This document shows positions 33,956 to 43,067 of a stretch of DNA of 64,000 bases, one piece after another (position 1 is the first letter of the stretch; every line of letters begins with the position of its first letter). The notes under the pieces were generated by a model. That model was not told the origin of the DNA and made no database searches. It saw nothing but the letters and a program-made list of their open reading frames with translations. A program made the position numbers and the translations under genes. Location: contig NZ_BEXF01000005.1 in NCBI RefSeq assembly GCF_002897295.1, forward strand, positions 124,001 through 188,000. Direction: 5' to 3'. The DNA is from Brevibacillus reuszeri (GTDB lineage: Bacteria > Bacillota > Bacilli > Brevibacillales > Brevibacillaceae).

Positions 33956-35494
33956 TTGAATCCGGTAAAGAATGTTGTTGAAATGCGTGGTATTACCAAG
34001 CGTTTCCCAGGGATCATTGCAAATGACAATATTACCTTGTCCGTGAAGCATGGGGAAATTCATGCGCTTCTCGGCGAAAATGGCGCTGGCAAGTCTACCT
34101 TAATGAACGTTTTATTTGGTTTGTATCAGCCTGAAGAAGGCGAAATTCTCATTAACGAAAAGTCTGTAAAAATTACAAGTCCGAATGTCGCGAATGAGCT
34201 TGGCATTGGGATGGTGCATCAGCACTTTATGCTAGTTGAAACGTTTACCGTAACTGAAAATATTGTTCTTGGAAACGAACCGAAAAACGGGTTGCAGATA
34301 GATATTCGACACGCTGAGAAAGAAGTAGAGAAGCTTTCTGACCGCTACGGATTGAAAGTAGATCCACGAGCAAAGATTCAAGATATCTCTGTCGGTATGC
34401 AGCAGCGTGTAGAGATTTTGAAAACGCTTTACCGCGGAGCGGATATCCTGATTTTTGACGAGCCTACCGCCGTATTGACCCCTCAGGAGATCCATGAACT
34501 TATTGAAATTATGCATAATTTGGTTAAAGAAGGTAAAACGATTATCCTGATCACACACAAGCTAAAGGAAATTATGGCGGTATGTGATGCAGTTACGATT
34601 ATTCGCAGAGGAAGAGTGATCGATTCTGTATTGATCAAAGACACGAATCCGGATGATTTGGCGGCGAAAATGGTGGGCCGTGAAGTAAACTTCCGCGTCG
34701 ACAAGATTGAAGCTTCGCCGAAGCAAACAATTTTGGCTGTAGAAAATGTGACTGCGATGGGCAATCGTGGAGTTAATGCACTCAATAACCTGAGCTTAGA
34801 AGTACGTGCTGGCGAAATCCTAGGGATTGCTGGTGTAGATGGAAATGGTCAGAGTGAGCTGATTGAAGTATTGACAGGGTTACGTAAAGCAACAAGTGGG
34901 CGTGTCCTTCTTAATGGCAAAGAAATCACCAACCAACCTCCGCGCAACATCTCGGAGTCCGGATTGTCCCATATCCCGGAAGACAGACATAAGCGTGGTT
35001 TGATTCTTGATTTCACCATGAGTGAAAATATGGTATTGGAAACGTATTTCCATCCTACGTTTAATAAGAACGGTTTTCTCGATTATGGCGCTATTGACAA
35101 GCATGCGGCTAAGCTCATCGAAGAGTTTGACGTCCGTACACCGAGTATTTATACTCCGGCTCGCGCTCTATCCGGCGGTAATCAGCAGAAGGCGATTATT
35201 GCCCGTGAAGTGGACAAAAATCCAGATCTCTTGATCGCCGCACAGCCAACGCGTGGCTTGGACGTTGGTGCGATTGAGTTTATCCATCGCCGTTTGATTG
35301 AACAACGGGATAATGGCAAAGCAGTACTCTTGCTGTCTTTGGAGCTGGATGAGGTTATCAATGTATCTGACCGGATTGCTGTCATTTATGAAGGTCAAAT
35401 TGTAGGGATTGTCGATGCCAAATCTACAACCGAGCAAGAACTTGGCTTGATGATGTCTGGCGGAAAAGGGCTAGATGGAGGGGAGAAACGATGA
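33956..35494 (+). CDS. nupO: Nucleoside ABC transporter ATPase (NupO type)
   Basis: 512 residues with two ABC modules in tandem, as in sugar/nucleoside importers. First: Walker A GENGAGKST, signature region ISVGMQQRVEILK and Walker B ILIFDEPTAVL. Second: degenerate Walker A GVDGNGQSE, signature LSGGNQQKAI and AAQPTRGLD in place of the usual DEPTRG, which is normal for this family. TTG 33956 behind GGGGGG; the ATG at 33952 is in another frame. Overlaps nupP by 4 nt. Confidence 0.94.
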   Translation: MNPVKNVVEMRGITKRFPGIIANDNITLSVKHGEIHALLGENGAGKSTLMNVLFGLYQPEEGEILINEKSVKITSPNVANELGIGMVHQHFMLVETFTVTENIVLGNEPKNGLQIDIRHAEKEVEKLSDRYGLKVDPRAKIQDISVGMQQRVEILKTLYRGADILIFDEPTAVLTPQEIHELIEIMHNLVKEGKTIILITHKLKEIMAVCDAVTIIRRGRVIDSVLIKDTNPDDLAAKMVGREVNFRVDKIEASPKQTILAVENVTAMGNRGVNALNNLSLEVRAGEILGIAGVDGNGQSELIEVLTGLRKATSGRVLLNGKEITNQPPRNISESGLSHIPEDRHKRGLILDFTMSENMVLETYFHPTFNKNGFLDYGAIDKHAAKLIEEFDVRTPSIYTPARALSGGNQQKAIIAREVDKNPDLLIAAQPTRGLDVGAIEFIHRRLIEQRDNGKAVLLLSLELDEVINVSDRIAVIYEGQIVGIVDAKSTTEQELGLMMSGGKGLDGGEKR

Positions 35495-36564
35495 ATAAAG
35501 TGATTGCCGTCTTTACAAAAGAATCGTTCCTCGTTCCTCTCGTTGCAATCATTCTCGGTCTCTTAACCGGGGCTGTGGCCATGCTTGCAGGTGGTTTCAA
35601 TCCTGTTAAAGCATATGTGGCTCTTTTAGAGAAGGTATTTGGCAGCGCCTATAACTTTGGGGAAACGATACGGCAGATTACACCGCTCATTTTTACGGGT
35701 CTGGCTGTGGCATTTGCCTTTCGGACAGGCTTGTTTAACATCGGTGCAGAAGGGCAATTTATCGTTGGGATGGTTGCTTCTACTGCGGTAGGTGTATCAT
35801 TTGATTTGCCAGCGTATATTCATGCGCCACTCGCAGTCATTGCAGGGGCAGTAGCTGGTGGCTTGTGGGGCTCCATTGCTGGTTATTTAAAAGCAGCTAG
35901 GGGAGTAAACGAGGTTATTACAAGTATCATGCTGAACTGGGTAGCGCTCTACTTTGCTAACTGGGTAATGAATGCATTCTATATCCCAGCCGGTCAGCAG
36001 CGCTCTGAAATGATCCAGGATTCGGCTGTGATTACGATCAGCTGGCTTTCCGCAATGTTTGACAGTGCTCGTTTGCACTGGGGAACTCTCATTGCAATTC
36101 TTGCAGCTATTTTCTTCTACGTCATTCTTTGGAAGACGAAATCCGGTTATGAATTGCGTGCGGTAGGGTTGAATCCGCATGCGTCTGAATACGCGGGGAT
36201 GAACGTAAATCGCAATGTCGTGAAAGCGATGTTCATTGGCGGTATGTTTGCTGGTATCGGGGGAGCTTGCGAAATCTTGGGCGTCTTCCATTACCAAGCA
36301 ATTATGACCTCACAGCCTGGCTATGGCTTTGATGGAATTGCGGTTGCGCTGATCGGTGGAAATAGTCCACTTGGTGTTGTTCTCGCAGCGATTTTGTTTG
36401 GTATTTTGACGTTCGGTTCCGCAGGTATGAAATTCGGCGCTGGTGTTCCTGTTGAGTTGATTCGGGTGGTAATCGCTTCCGTTATTTTCTTCGTGGCAGC
36501 TCACGGAATTGTGAAGATTTTTGTGAAACCAATCTTGAAGAAGAAAAAGGAAGGTGGAAACTGA
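35491..36564 (+). CDS. nupP: Nucleoside ABC transporter permease (NupP type)
   Basis: 357 residues, about eight to ten hydrophobic segments, BPD_transp_2 family. Characteristic stretches: NIGAEGQFIVGMVAST and GYELRAVGLNPHASEYAGMN, the latter being the coupling loop that meets the ATPase. Starts at the ATGA overlap with nupO behind GGAGGGGAG and ends one base into nupQ. Confidence 0.94.
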   Translation: MNKVIAVFTKESFLVPLVAIILGLLTGAVAMLAGGFNPVKAYVALLEKVFGSAYNFGETIRQITPLIFTGLAVAFAFRTGLFNIGAEGQFIVGMVASTAVGVSFDLPAYIHAPLAVIAGAVAGGLWGSIAGYLKAARGVNEVITSIMLNWVALYFANWVMNAFYIPAGQQRSEMIQDSAVITISWLSAMFDSARLHWGTLIAILAAIFFYVILWKTKSGYELRAVGLNPHASEYAGMNVNRNVVKAMFIGGMFAGIGGACEILGVFHYQAIMTSQPGYGFDGIAVALIGGNSPLGVVLAAILFGILTFGSAGMKFGAGVPVELIRVVIASVIFFVAAHGIVKIFVKPILKKKKEGGN

Positions 36565-37523
36565 TGGATTGGGGAATAATTCTTAGCAACCTCGTTCATG
36601 ATACCATCGTGTTTTCCACTGCCTTGATTTTTGCGTCATTGGGTGGACTTTTTTCAGAGCGTTCTGGTGTGGTGAACATCGCACTAGAGGGCATGATGAT
36701 CATTGGGGCTTTTACTGGTGCGGTCATGACCTTTGCCTTCCAGGATTCACTTGGAAGCTTGGCGCCATGGGTAGGGTTTATAGCTGCGGGTATTGGTGGG
36801 GCCATTTTTGCCTTGCCACATGCGGTAGCTTCCGTATCTTTTAAGGCAGACCAGACAGTAAGTGGGGTTGCTTTGAACTTCTTGGCAGCAGGTTTATCCG
36901 TTTACTTGACCAAAATCATTTTCAATGGTGCTGGTCAAACAACGACATTGAGCCAAGTATTCGGCAAATGGAGCATCCCAGGTTTGCACGATATTCCTTA
37001 CTTGGGTCATGCTATTTTTGAAGCGTATCCTACAAGCTACATCGCATTTATTCTGGTGTTTTTGACATGGTTTTTGGTGTTCAAGACTCCGTTTGGCTTG
37101 CGACTGCGTGCAGTAGGGGAACATCCACGTGCAGCTGACGCTGTAGGGATCAACGTAAAGAAAATGCGTTATACAGCCGTCATGATCAGTGGTGCTCTTG
37201 CTGCATTAGGTGGAGCAACCATTTCTTTGACGACAACAAGTAACTTTTCGCATAATACGGTTTCGGGACAAGGCTTTATTGCGATTGCAGCTTTGATCTT
37301 CGGAAAATGGCATCCAGCTGGTGCGATGGGAGCAGCACTGTTCTTTGGTGTCGCTCAAGCGATTAAATCGCTGGTTCAAATCTTCGGATTGACCCAATAT
37401 GTACCAACGGAGTTTATCTTCATGCTTCCGTACGTATTGACGATTCTTGTTATGGCTGGTTTGGTTGGTCGTTCAAGTGCTCCAGCAGCATTGGGCAAAC
37501 CATACGATACCGGCTCTCGATAG
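36564..37523 (+). CDS. nupQ: Nucleoside ABC transporter permease (NupQ type)
   Basis: 319 residues, second permease subunit of the same importer. NIALEGMMIIGAFTGAV and FGLRLRAVGEHPRAADAVGIN (coupling loop) match NupQ/YufQ. Starts within the nupP stop (TGATG) behind AAGGTGG. No clear terminator follows. Confidence 0.94.
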   Translation: MDWGIILSNLVHDTIVFSTALIFASLGGLFSERSGVVNIALEGMMIIGAFTGAVMTFAFQDSLGSLAPWVGFIAAGIGGAIFALPHAVASVSFKADQTVSGVALNFLAAGLSVYLTKIIFNGAGQTTTLSQVFGKWSIPGLHDIPYLGHAIFEAYPTSYIAFILVFLTWFLVFKTPFGLRLRAVGEHPRAADAVGINVKKMRYTAVMISGALAALGGATISLTTTSNFSHNTVSGQGFIAIAALIFGKWHPAGAMGAALFFGVAQAIKSLVQIFGLTQYVPTEFIFMLPYVLTILVMAGLVGRSSAPAALGKPYDTGSR

Positions 37524-37604
37524 TTGACATAATTTAGCGTCTAGAACCTGGCTCTTTCTCTGTGCGATAATTTTTATGGTGAAATCGTGCGGGGAGGGAA
37601 TGAA

Positions 37605-38798
37605 ATGAACCGCTGTCTACATAAGAGCAGCAGACTTCATCGGCCCAGACTTCTAGGCGCTTTTTTTATTTGTCTGAGCCTATATTTTGGGATGCTTGGT
37701 GCGAGCGAGGAAGCTGTGGCAGAAGAGCAAGGCCCTACGGTATCTCTGATGGTAAATGGAAAAGGTGTGTTTTCCGACGTACAGCCGCAAAATGAAAACG
37801 GACGCATGCTTGTGCCCATTCGCTTTATTGCTGAAGCAACAGGCGCGAAAGTAAGTTATGACGCTGAGAGCAAACAGGTTACGCTCGAACAAAAGGGAAG
37901 ACGTGTATCGTTAATCGTGGAGAAAAATATCGCTTATGTGAATGGAAAGCACTATACACTTGATGTGCCGCCGAAAATTGTTAGCAATCGTACACTGATT
38001 CCCATCCGCTTTGTCAGTGAGGCGCTTGGTTATCGGGTCTATTGGGATCAAATCGCACGGGTCGCACAGATCGAGTCACAGGAGCCAGACGATTCAGTAG
38101 CAGTCGTGGGGACAGCAACGAACCCATACGTTGTGCAAGCTGGAGATACCTTGAGTGAAATTGCCAGCCAACATGGCACTACGATGAGTGCGATTAAAAA
38201 GAATAACTACTTGTCCTCGGACAACCTGACGATTGATCAGATTTTGTTTCTACCGGATGGATCGAGAAAAGCATTAAACCCGCTTTCCAAAAATGTGGGA
38301 GATAGTAAACTACTCGAGAGCAGCTATCACTTTCCATTTAATAATCGCAGCTGGTATGAGCCTTATGGCGACAGCTTTGGCTCTGATCGTGAATGGACCG
38401 AAAGTAACAGTGGAAGTGTTCGCAGTCATGAAGGCATTGATATTATGGCGCCAAAAGGTACCCCCGTTTATTCCGTATCGACAGGGACAATTAATCGCAT
38501 CGGGTGGAACACGTATGGAGGCTGGCGTGTCAATATTACAGACGCATCGGGACAATATCGCATGTATTATGCGCATTTGAGTGCCTATGCTCCTGGATTG
38601 CTCATTGGCGATACTATACAGGCAGGACAATTGATCGGGTTTGTAGGTGATACGGGCTACGGTGGGGCAGGAACGGTTGGGATGTTTGCTCCTCATCTAC
38701 ATTTCGGGCTTTACCGGAACGACAACGATCGTGCCATCGATGCTTATGATTACTTGCGATTTTGGGAACAAAATAAAATTGCAAGCCCTTTTTCCTGA
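37605..38798 (+). CDS. Secreted M23 endopeptidase with stalk domain and LysM
   Basis: 397 residues. N-terminal signal peptide (LLGAFFICLSLYFGMLGASE), then a copper-amine-oxidase N-terminal-like stalk domain (about 45-150, with PIRFIAEATGAKVSYD and the repeat PIRFVSEALGYRVYWD), one LysM peptidoglycan-binding domain (about 165-210, YVVQAGDTLSEIASQHG), and an M23 zinc endopeptidase domain with HEGIDIMAP (H-x3-D) and HLHFGL (HxH). A cell-wall peptide cross-bridge hydrolase exported to the wall. Domain combination is common in Brevibacillus and Paenibacillus. ATG 37605 has GGGGAGGG upstream. TGC-GATAAT at 37563-37571 is a possible extended -10. Confidence 0.9.
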   Translation: MNRCLHKSSRLHRPRLLGAFFICLSLYFGMLGASEEAVAEEQGPTVSLMVNGKGVFSDVQPQNENGRMLVPIRFIAEATGAKVSYDAESKQVTLEQKGRRVSLIVEKNIAYVNGKHYTLDVPPKIVSNRTLIPIRFVSEALGYRVYWDQIARVAQIESQEPDDSVAVVGTATNPYVVQAGDTLSEIASQHGTTMSAIKKNNYLSSDNLTIDQILFLPDGSRKALNPLSKNVGDSKLLESSYHFPFNNRSWYEPYGDSFGSDREWTESNSGSVRSHEGIDIMAPKGTPVYSVSTGTINRIGWNTYGGWRVNITDASGQYRMYYAHLSAYAPGLLIGDTIQAGQLIGFVGDTGYGGAGTVGMFAPHLHFGLYRNDNDRAIDAYDYLRFWEQNKIASPFS

Positions 38799-38847
38799 TG
38801 GGACAAACTAGATGAAGAACATCCTTTTTAGAGAGGTGTGACTTCGT

Positions 38848-39003
38848 ATGTGGACATGTCCTTATTGTGGGGGAACTCACGGCTTGCCGTTTCATGACGA
38901 GCAGTTGGACGGCATGCTTTGTCTGACTTCCGACTGTGGGCGCTTTGTTGAAGAAAATGTTATGCAGGAAGACGCGAGAGAATGGGACTATACGGATTTG
39001 TAA
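38848..39003 (+). CDS. Small zinc-ribbon-like protein (51 residues)
   Basis: Short gene, easily missed by length cut-offs. ATG 38848 with GAGAGGTG 9 nt upstream. The product begins MWTCPYCGGTHGLPFHDEQ and has a second cysteine pattern LCLTSDCGRF, giving C-x2-C ... C-x5-C plus His residues, a possible zinc ribbon; the C-terminus is acidic. A terminator follows 10 nt after the stop. Good ribosome-binding site, terminator and metal motif make it likely real. No family recognised. Confidence 0.7.
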   Translation: MWTCPYCGGTHGLPFHDEQLDGMLCLTSDCGRFVEENVMQEDAREWDYTDL

Positions 39004-39013
39004 ATTTTGGGGG

Positions 39014-39057
39014 ACAAGTCGTGCTGGATTGAAGCAGCGTGACTTGTTCTTTTTTTC
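39014..39057 (+). terminator. Rho-independent terminator after the zinc-ribbon gene
   Basis: ACAAGTC / GACTTGT outer stem with an inner GCTG / CAGC pairing, then TCTTTTTTTC. Confidence 0.85.
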
Positions 39058-39067
39058 TCTTATACAT

Positions 39068-39106
39068 GATCGTTCCTCCTTGATGAGACCTCGATAGAGG
39101 TTTTTT
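39068..39106 (+). repeat. Repeat element copy 3 (before ymfF)
   Basis: Core TCGATAGAGGTTTT at 39091-39104 in ACCTC-GATA-GAGGT followed by T6. The preceding 20 nt (CGTTCCTCCTTGATGAGA) align with copies 1 and 2, but the CCGCTAAAAAGCGG hairpin is absent. An alternative 10-bp stem TTTTATCAGC / GCTGATAAAA (39103-39112, 39159-39168) would take up the T-run, so two mutually exclusive folds are possible. Confidence 0.55.
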
Positions 39107-39257
39107 ATCAGCATATTTGAGCGTGTGATGAGGGGTAGCGTCAGCTCTGCACGCATACGCTGATAAAAGGAAGAAGACATTGGAAGATTCTGATGCTTGA
39201 TGGCCTGCCAATTGGTTACAATAGAGGGGTAAGCTGATGGAGAAGGGAGAATGGGAT

Positions 39258-40556
39258 ATGAGTGGGCAAACAACCGAAATTGCGTTTCAAAGCTCCCAGG
39301 TAAACGGGATGAACGTACATATCCTGCCGACCGCCAAGTTCAAAACAACCACCATTGTGACAATGATTGAACAGGCGCTGTCGGAGGAACACGTGACAAA
39401 AACGGCGTTACTCGCCATGGTAATGAAACGGGCTACTGCCAGGTTCCCCGAAACGAAACGATTGCGTGCGCATCTTGATTTCCTGTATGGTGCGATCTTT
39501 GACGTAGATGTGATGAAAAAAGGGGAGCGTCAAGTCCTGCAAATCTATATGGAGGTGCCGAACGAGAAGTATCTCTCAAAGGATGCGACTCTGTTGGAAG
39601 CCGCTATTCAGTTTGTCGGAGACATGCTGACCAGGCCACATGTTGAAAACGGTGCCTTTCTGGAGAAATACGTGACGCAGGAAAAAGAGACTCTCCGCAA
39701 GCGAATGGAGAGCCTGATTGACGACAAAATGAAGTATGCCAATCAAAGAGTGACGGAAGAAATGTGCAAGGGAGAGCCATTTTCTCTGCTTGCGCAAGGT
39801 AGGGTAGAAGACTTGCCGAATATAACAGGTGAGGATCTCTATACGTATTTCCAAGAACTCACAGCATCCAATCCGATTAATATGTTCGTAGTGGGCGATG
39901 TGGAGCCGCAAAATGTGTCTGAAATCATACGCGCCCAGGTTCCTCTTGAGCGCACGAATGTAAAAGCGCTCCAGTTACCCAATACACCAAAACAAGTTTC
40001 AGCAGAGCGTGAAGTGATCGATCGATTGGATGTCAATCAAGCGAAGCTCAACATCGGGTGCCGTACGCAAATTACGTACAAAGACGATGATTATCCAGCA
40101 TTGCTTATGTACAACGGAGTATTGGGTGGATTTCCCCACTCAAAGCTGTTTGTGAACGTGCGTGAAAAAGAAAGCCTCGCTTATTATGCTGTTTCCCGGT
40201 TAGAAAGCCACAAGGGCATCCTGATGATGATGTCCGGCATTGATGTCAACAAGTATCAAAGAGCTGTCGAGATTATCAAAGAGCAGCTCGATTTGATGGG
40301 AAAAGGAAGCATTTCTGAAGAAGAAATGGGGCTGACGCGCGCTACCTTGAGCAACCAGTTCAGAGAGCTGACAGATAGTGCTCGCGGCATGATTGACTTT
40401 ACCTACAATGGGGTTATTAGTGGTCGGAAGCGCCAATTAACTGAGCTGCTGCAAGCGATCAACGACGTGACAATTGATGAGATCAAGCAAGTCGCAGATA
40501 AAGTGAACATCGACACCATCTATCTCCTGCGGGACAAGAAGGGAGAGGCACAATAA
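39258..40556 (+). CDS. ymfF: M16-like protein YmfF (non-catalytic partner)
   Basis: 432 residues from ATG 39258 (GGGAG 9 nt upstream; ATG 39237 is the alternative). Overall M16 peptidase fold, but the HxxEH zinc motif is missing where the helix should carry it (MKRATARFPETKRLRAHLDF), so it is probably an inactive subunit. Overlaps ymfH by one base (TAATG). In B. subtilis and others ymfF-ymfH are paired like the alpha/beta subunits of mitochondrial processing peptidase. Role not firmly known. Confidence 0.9.
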   Translation: MSGQTTEIAFQSSQVNGMNVHILPTAKFKTTTIVTMIEQALSEEHVTKTALLAMVMKRATARFPETKRLRAHLDFLYGAIFDVDVMKKGERQVLQIYMEVPNEKYLSKDATLLEAAIQFVGDMLTRPHVENGAFLEKYVTQEKETLRKRMESLIDDKMKYANQRVTEEMCKGEPFSLLAQGRVEDLPNITGEDLYTYFQELTASNPINMFVVGDVEPQNVSEIIRAQVPLERTNVKALQLPNTPKQVSAEREVIDRLDVNQAKLNIGCRTQITYKDDDYPALLMYNGVLGGFPHSKLFVNVREKESLAYYAVSRLESHKGILMMMSGIDVNKYQRAVEIIKEQLDLMGKGSISEEEMGLTRATLSNQFRELTDSARGMIDFTYNGVISGRKRQLTELLQAINDVTIDEIKQVADKVNIDTIYLLRDKKGEAQ

Positions 40557-41848
40557 TGCAGACGACCGTTTTTGAGCAAGTAAACGAAACCGTATATCAC
40601 GAAAAGCTGGAGAATGGACTGCAAGTCTATTTAGTTCCAAAGCAAGGGTTCAGTAAGACCTATGCCGTCTTTACTACTCGTTATGGTTCCATCGACAGCC
40701 ATTTCCGCACGAGGAGCGGGGAAGAAATCAATGTCCCTGACGGCATCGCCCATTTTCTTGAGCACAAGATGTTTGAGAAAAAAGATCGAGATGTCATGCA
40801 TGAGTTTAGTAAAAATGGCGCGTCCTGCAATGCGTTTACGAGCTTTAATCGGACCGCGTATCTTTTTTCGTGCACGGATAAACTCGATGACAACTTGAAT
40901 CTTCTCCTCGACTATGTACAGGAACCTTATTTTACGGATGCCAGCGTAGAAAAGGAAAAGGGGATCATTGGTCAGGAAATCACAATGTACGATGATAATC
41001 CGGACTGGAAAGTATACATGAACCTGCTCAAGGCCATGTATCAAAAGTATCCGATCAATATCGAGATTGCGGGTACGATTGAAACCATCTCGCATATCAC
41101 CAAAGAATATCTATATCAATGCTACGAAACGTTTTATCACCCTGCCAATATGCTTCTGCTCGTGGTCGGTTCCTTTGAGCCGGAAGCGATGATGAATTTG
41201 ATCCGCGAGAACCAGTCGGCAAAGGAGTTTCCGCCTGCACCGCAAATTACAAGAGTATTTCCGGAAGAACCAGCTGCACCTGCTCAGGCAAAAGTAGAAG
41301 CGTTTCTGACAGTCGGGCTCCCGAAATGCATGATTGGGATTAAAGAAAGAGAAAATGGAATTACCAAGGAAGCCTTGTTAAAACGTGAGCTGACTACTAA
41401 ACTGATATTGGACCTTGCGTTTGGCACCAGCTCCGCTGTTTATGAGCGTCTGTACGACAGTGGGTTGATAACGGAAAGCTTTGATTTTGACTACAGCAGC
41501 GAGCAGGATTATGCGTATACCATCATTGGCGGCGATACACCTGATCCGGAACGGCTGGTTGAGACCATCAAAGCGGAGATTGAACAATTGAAGCAAGCAG
41601 GTATCGATCAGGATGATTTCGAGCGGGCAAAGAGAAAGAAAATCGGTAACTTCTTGCGTTCGCTAAATTCTGTTGAATTTATTGCCAACCAGTTTACCAG
41701 CTTCAAGTTTAATGGTAACGATCTGTTTTCCGTGGTGCCGACTCTCGAGTCGATCACCCGCGAAGATGCCTACGAGCGATTGAAAGAACATTTTGTTCCC
41801 GAGCAAATAGCTGTTTCGATCGTGCGTTCTGCTTCGCCACAGGAGTAG
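40556..41848 (+). CDS. ymfH: M16-family zinc protease YmfH
   Basis: 430 residues. The zinc motif is intact: DGIAHFLEHKMFEKKD (HFLEH) and, about 75 residues later, EKGIIGQEITMYDDNPD with the third ligand. C-terminal M16 domain from about residue 200. It is the catalytic partner of the preceding YmfF; the genes share a base, so they are coupled. GGGAGAGGC precedes the ATG. Substrate unknown. Confidence 0.92.
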   Translation: MQTTVFEQVNETVYHEKLENGLQVYLVPKQGFSKTYAVFTTRYGSIDSHFRTRSGEEINVPDGIAHFLEHKMFEKKDRDVMHEFSKNGASCNAFTSFNRTAYLFSCTDKLDDNLNLLLDYVQEPYFTDASVEKEKGIIGQEITMYDDNPDWKVYMNLLKAMYQKYPINIEIAGTIETISHITKEYLYQCYETFYHPANMLLLVVGSFEPEAMMNLIRENQSAKEFPPAPQITRVFPEEPAAPAQAKVEAFLTVGLPKCMIGIKERENGITKEALLKRELTTKLILDLAFGTSSAVYERLYDSGLITESFDFDYSSEQDYAYTIIGGDTPDPERLVETIKAEIEQLKQAGIDQDDFERAKRKKIGNFLRSLNSVEFIANQFTSFKFNGNDLFSVVPTLESITREDAYERLKEHFVPEQIAVSIVRSASPQE

Positions 41849-41857
41849 TGAGCAATT

Positions 41858-42592
41858 ATGCAGCAAAATGCGCCATGGGCGTTGATTACGGGAGCTTCCG
41901 GCGAGATCGGGCAGGCGATTGCCTCCTGCCTGGCTGAGGTGGGAGTTCCCCTCTATCTTCATTATCATCAAGCCGAATCAAAACTGGATTCCCTCCTACA
42001 TAAGTGTCACTCGTTAGGGGTGCCTTCTTGCAAGCTGCAAGCGGATTTACGAGATCCGCAGCAGATTGCAGTCATGTTCGAGGCTATGCCAATAGCACCT
42101 CTGTTGATCGTGAACAACGCTTCGGTCGACCACGTCGGACTTTTTTCCGATGTTTCCGTAGACATGTTTGACGAAATGATCAATCTCAATGTGCGCTCTT
42201 CATTTTTGGTGAGTCAGGCAGCGTTGCCAGCAATGCTGCGTGAGAGGTACGGGCGTATTGTCAATATTTCTTCGATTTGGGGTATGACAGGCGGCTCTTG
42301 TGAAGTGCTTTATTCCTTGTCCAAAGGAGCGATAAATACATTTACCAAAGCCTTGGCCAAAGAGCTTGCACCGAATGGCATCACGGTAAATGCTGTAGCT
42401 CCGGGCGCTATTGAAGGCGGGATGATGCAAAAATTTTCGTCTGAAGAGCTGGCCATGATCGCCGAAGAAATCCCTGCCAATCGTTTGGGACGACCAGAAG
42501 AAGTTGCAGCCGTCGTGCGATTCCTTTTGACACGAGAAGCGAGCTATGTAACCGGCCAAATTATTAGTCCAAATGGCGGTTGGTACACGTAA
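41858..42592 (+). CDS. ymfI: Short-chain dehydrogenase/reductase YmfI
   Basis: 244 residues, classical SDR: NAD(P)-binding GASGEIGQAIA, NNAS, catalytic Ser in ISSIWG and the YSLSK motif (Y-x3-K). In B. subtilis YmfI has been linked to the last reduction in 5-aminopentanol modification of elongation factor P; whether that holds here is inference from position. 9 nt after ymfH, in the conserved ymfF-H-I-J order. Confidence 0.9.
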   Translation: MQQNAPWALITGASGEIGQAIASCLAEVGVPLYLHYHQAESKLDSLLHKCHSLGVPSCKLQADLRDPQQIAVMFEAMPIAPLLIVNNASVDHVGLFSDVSVDMFDEMINLNVRSSFLVSQAALPAMLRERYGRIVNISSIWGMTGGSCEVLYSLSKGAINTFTKALAKELAPNGITVNAVAPGAIEGGMMQKFSSEELAMIAEEIPANRLGRPEEVAAVVRFLLTREASYVTGQIISPNGGWYT

Positions 42593-42689
42593 GAGCAAAA
42601 GCATGAATAATTTAGGTGAAAAGATGGAAATCTACCTTTTGTGTGGGCAGCAAACCTGTTCGCAACGTACAAAAGGAGGGATTTTCGCT

Positions 42690-42959
42690 ATGTCGATTCT
42701 TGACAATTTTCGCGACTGGAAAGAATTTCTCGGAGATCGCGTAGAACAAGCGAAACAGGCTGGGATGGAAAGTGAAACATTACAAAACGTTGCCTACCAA
42801 ATTGGCGGCTATCTGGCTGAGCAAGTGGACCCGAAAAACGATCAAGAGCGTCTGTTGAAGCAGCTCTGGGACGCGGGCGATCAACAGCAGCAGCAAGCTT
42901 TGGCTTCGCTCATGGTCAAGCTTGTTCAGAACCCCGGTGAAGTAAGCCGTGGCAATTAG
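42690..42959 (+). CDS. ymfJ: DUF3243 protein YmfJ
   Basis: 89 residues, DUF3243 family (SILDNFRDWKEFLGDRVEQA start, QVDPKNDQERLLKQLWD in the middle). Start at ATG 42690 behind AAAGGAGG; the longer frame from 42573 overlaps ymfI. Function unknown. Terminator directly after. Confidence 0.88.
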   Translation: MSILDNFRDWKEFLGDRVEQAKQAGMESETLQNVAYQIGGYLAEQVDPKNDQERLLKQLWDAGDQQQQQALASLMVKLVQNPGEVSRGN

Positions 42960-42965
42960 GCTTTG

Positions 42966-42992
42966 AAATCCCCTTCTTTTGGGGATTTTTCT
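42966..42992 (+). terminator. Rho-independent terminator after ymfJ
   Basis: AAATCCCC / GGGGATTT with a 7-nt loop, then TTCTTTT. Confidence 0.88.
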
Positions 42993-43000
42993 TTTCGCGA

Positions 43001-43028
43001 TTGTCGATTGTTCGGAACATGTTATACT
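43001..43028 (+). promoter_or_regulatory. Sigma-A promoter for ymfK-ymfM
   Basis: TTGTCG (43001-43006), 16-nt spacer, TATACT (43023-43028) preceded by TGT (extended -10). 40 nt before ymfK. Confidence 0.65.
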
Positions 43029-43067
43029 ACATAAGAAGAGAATTTTGGGTGGCGGAGAGGATTGCAT

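Noticed and set aside
39197..39222. Sigma-A promoter TTGATG/TACAAT before ymfF
   Set aside because: Spacer is only 14 nt and there is no extended -10.
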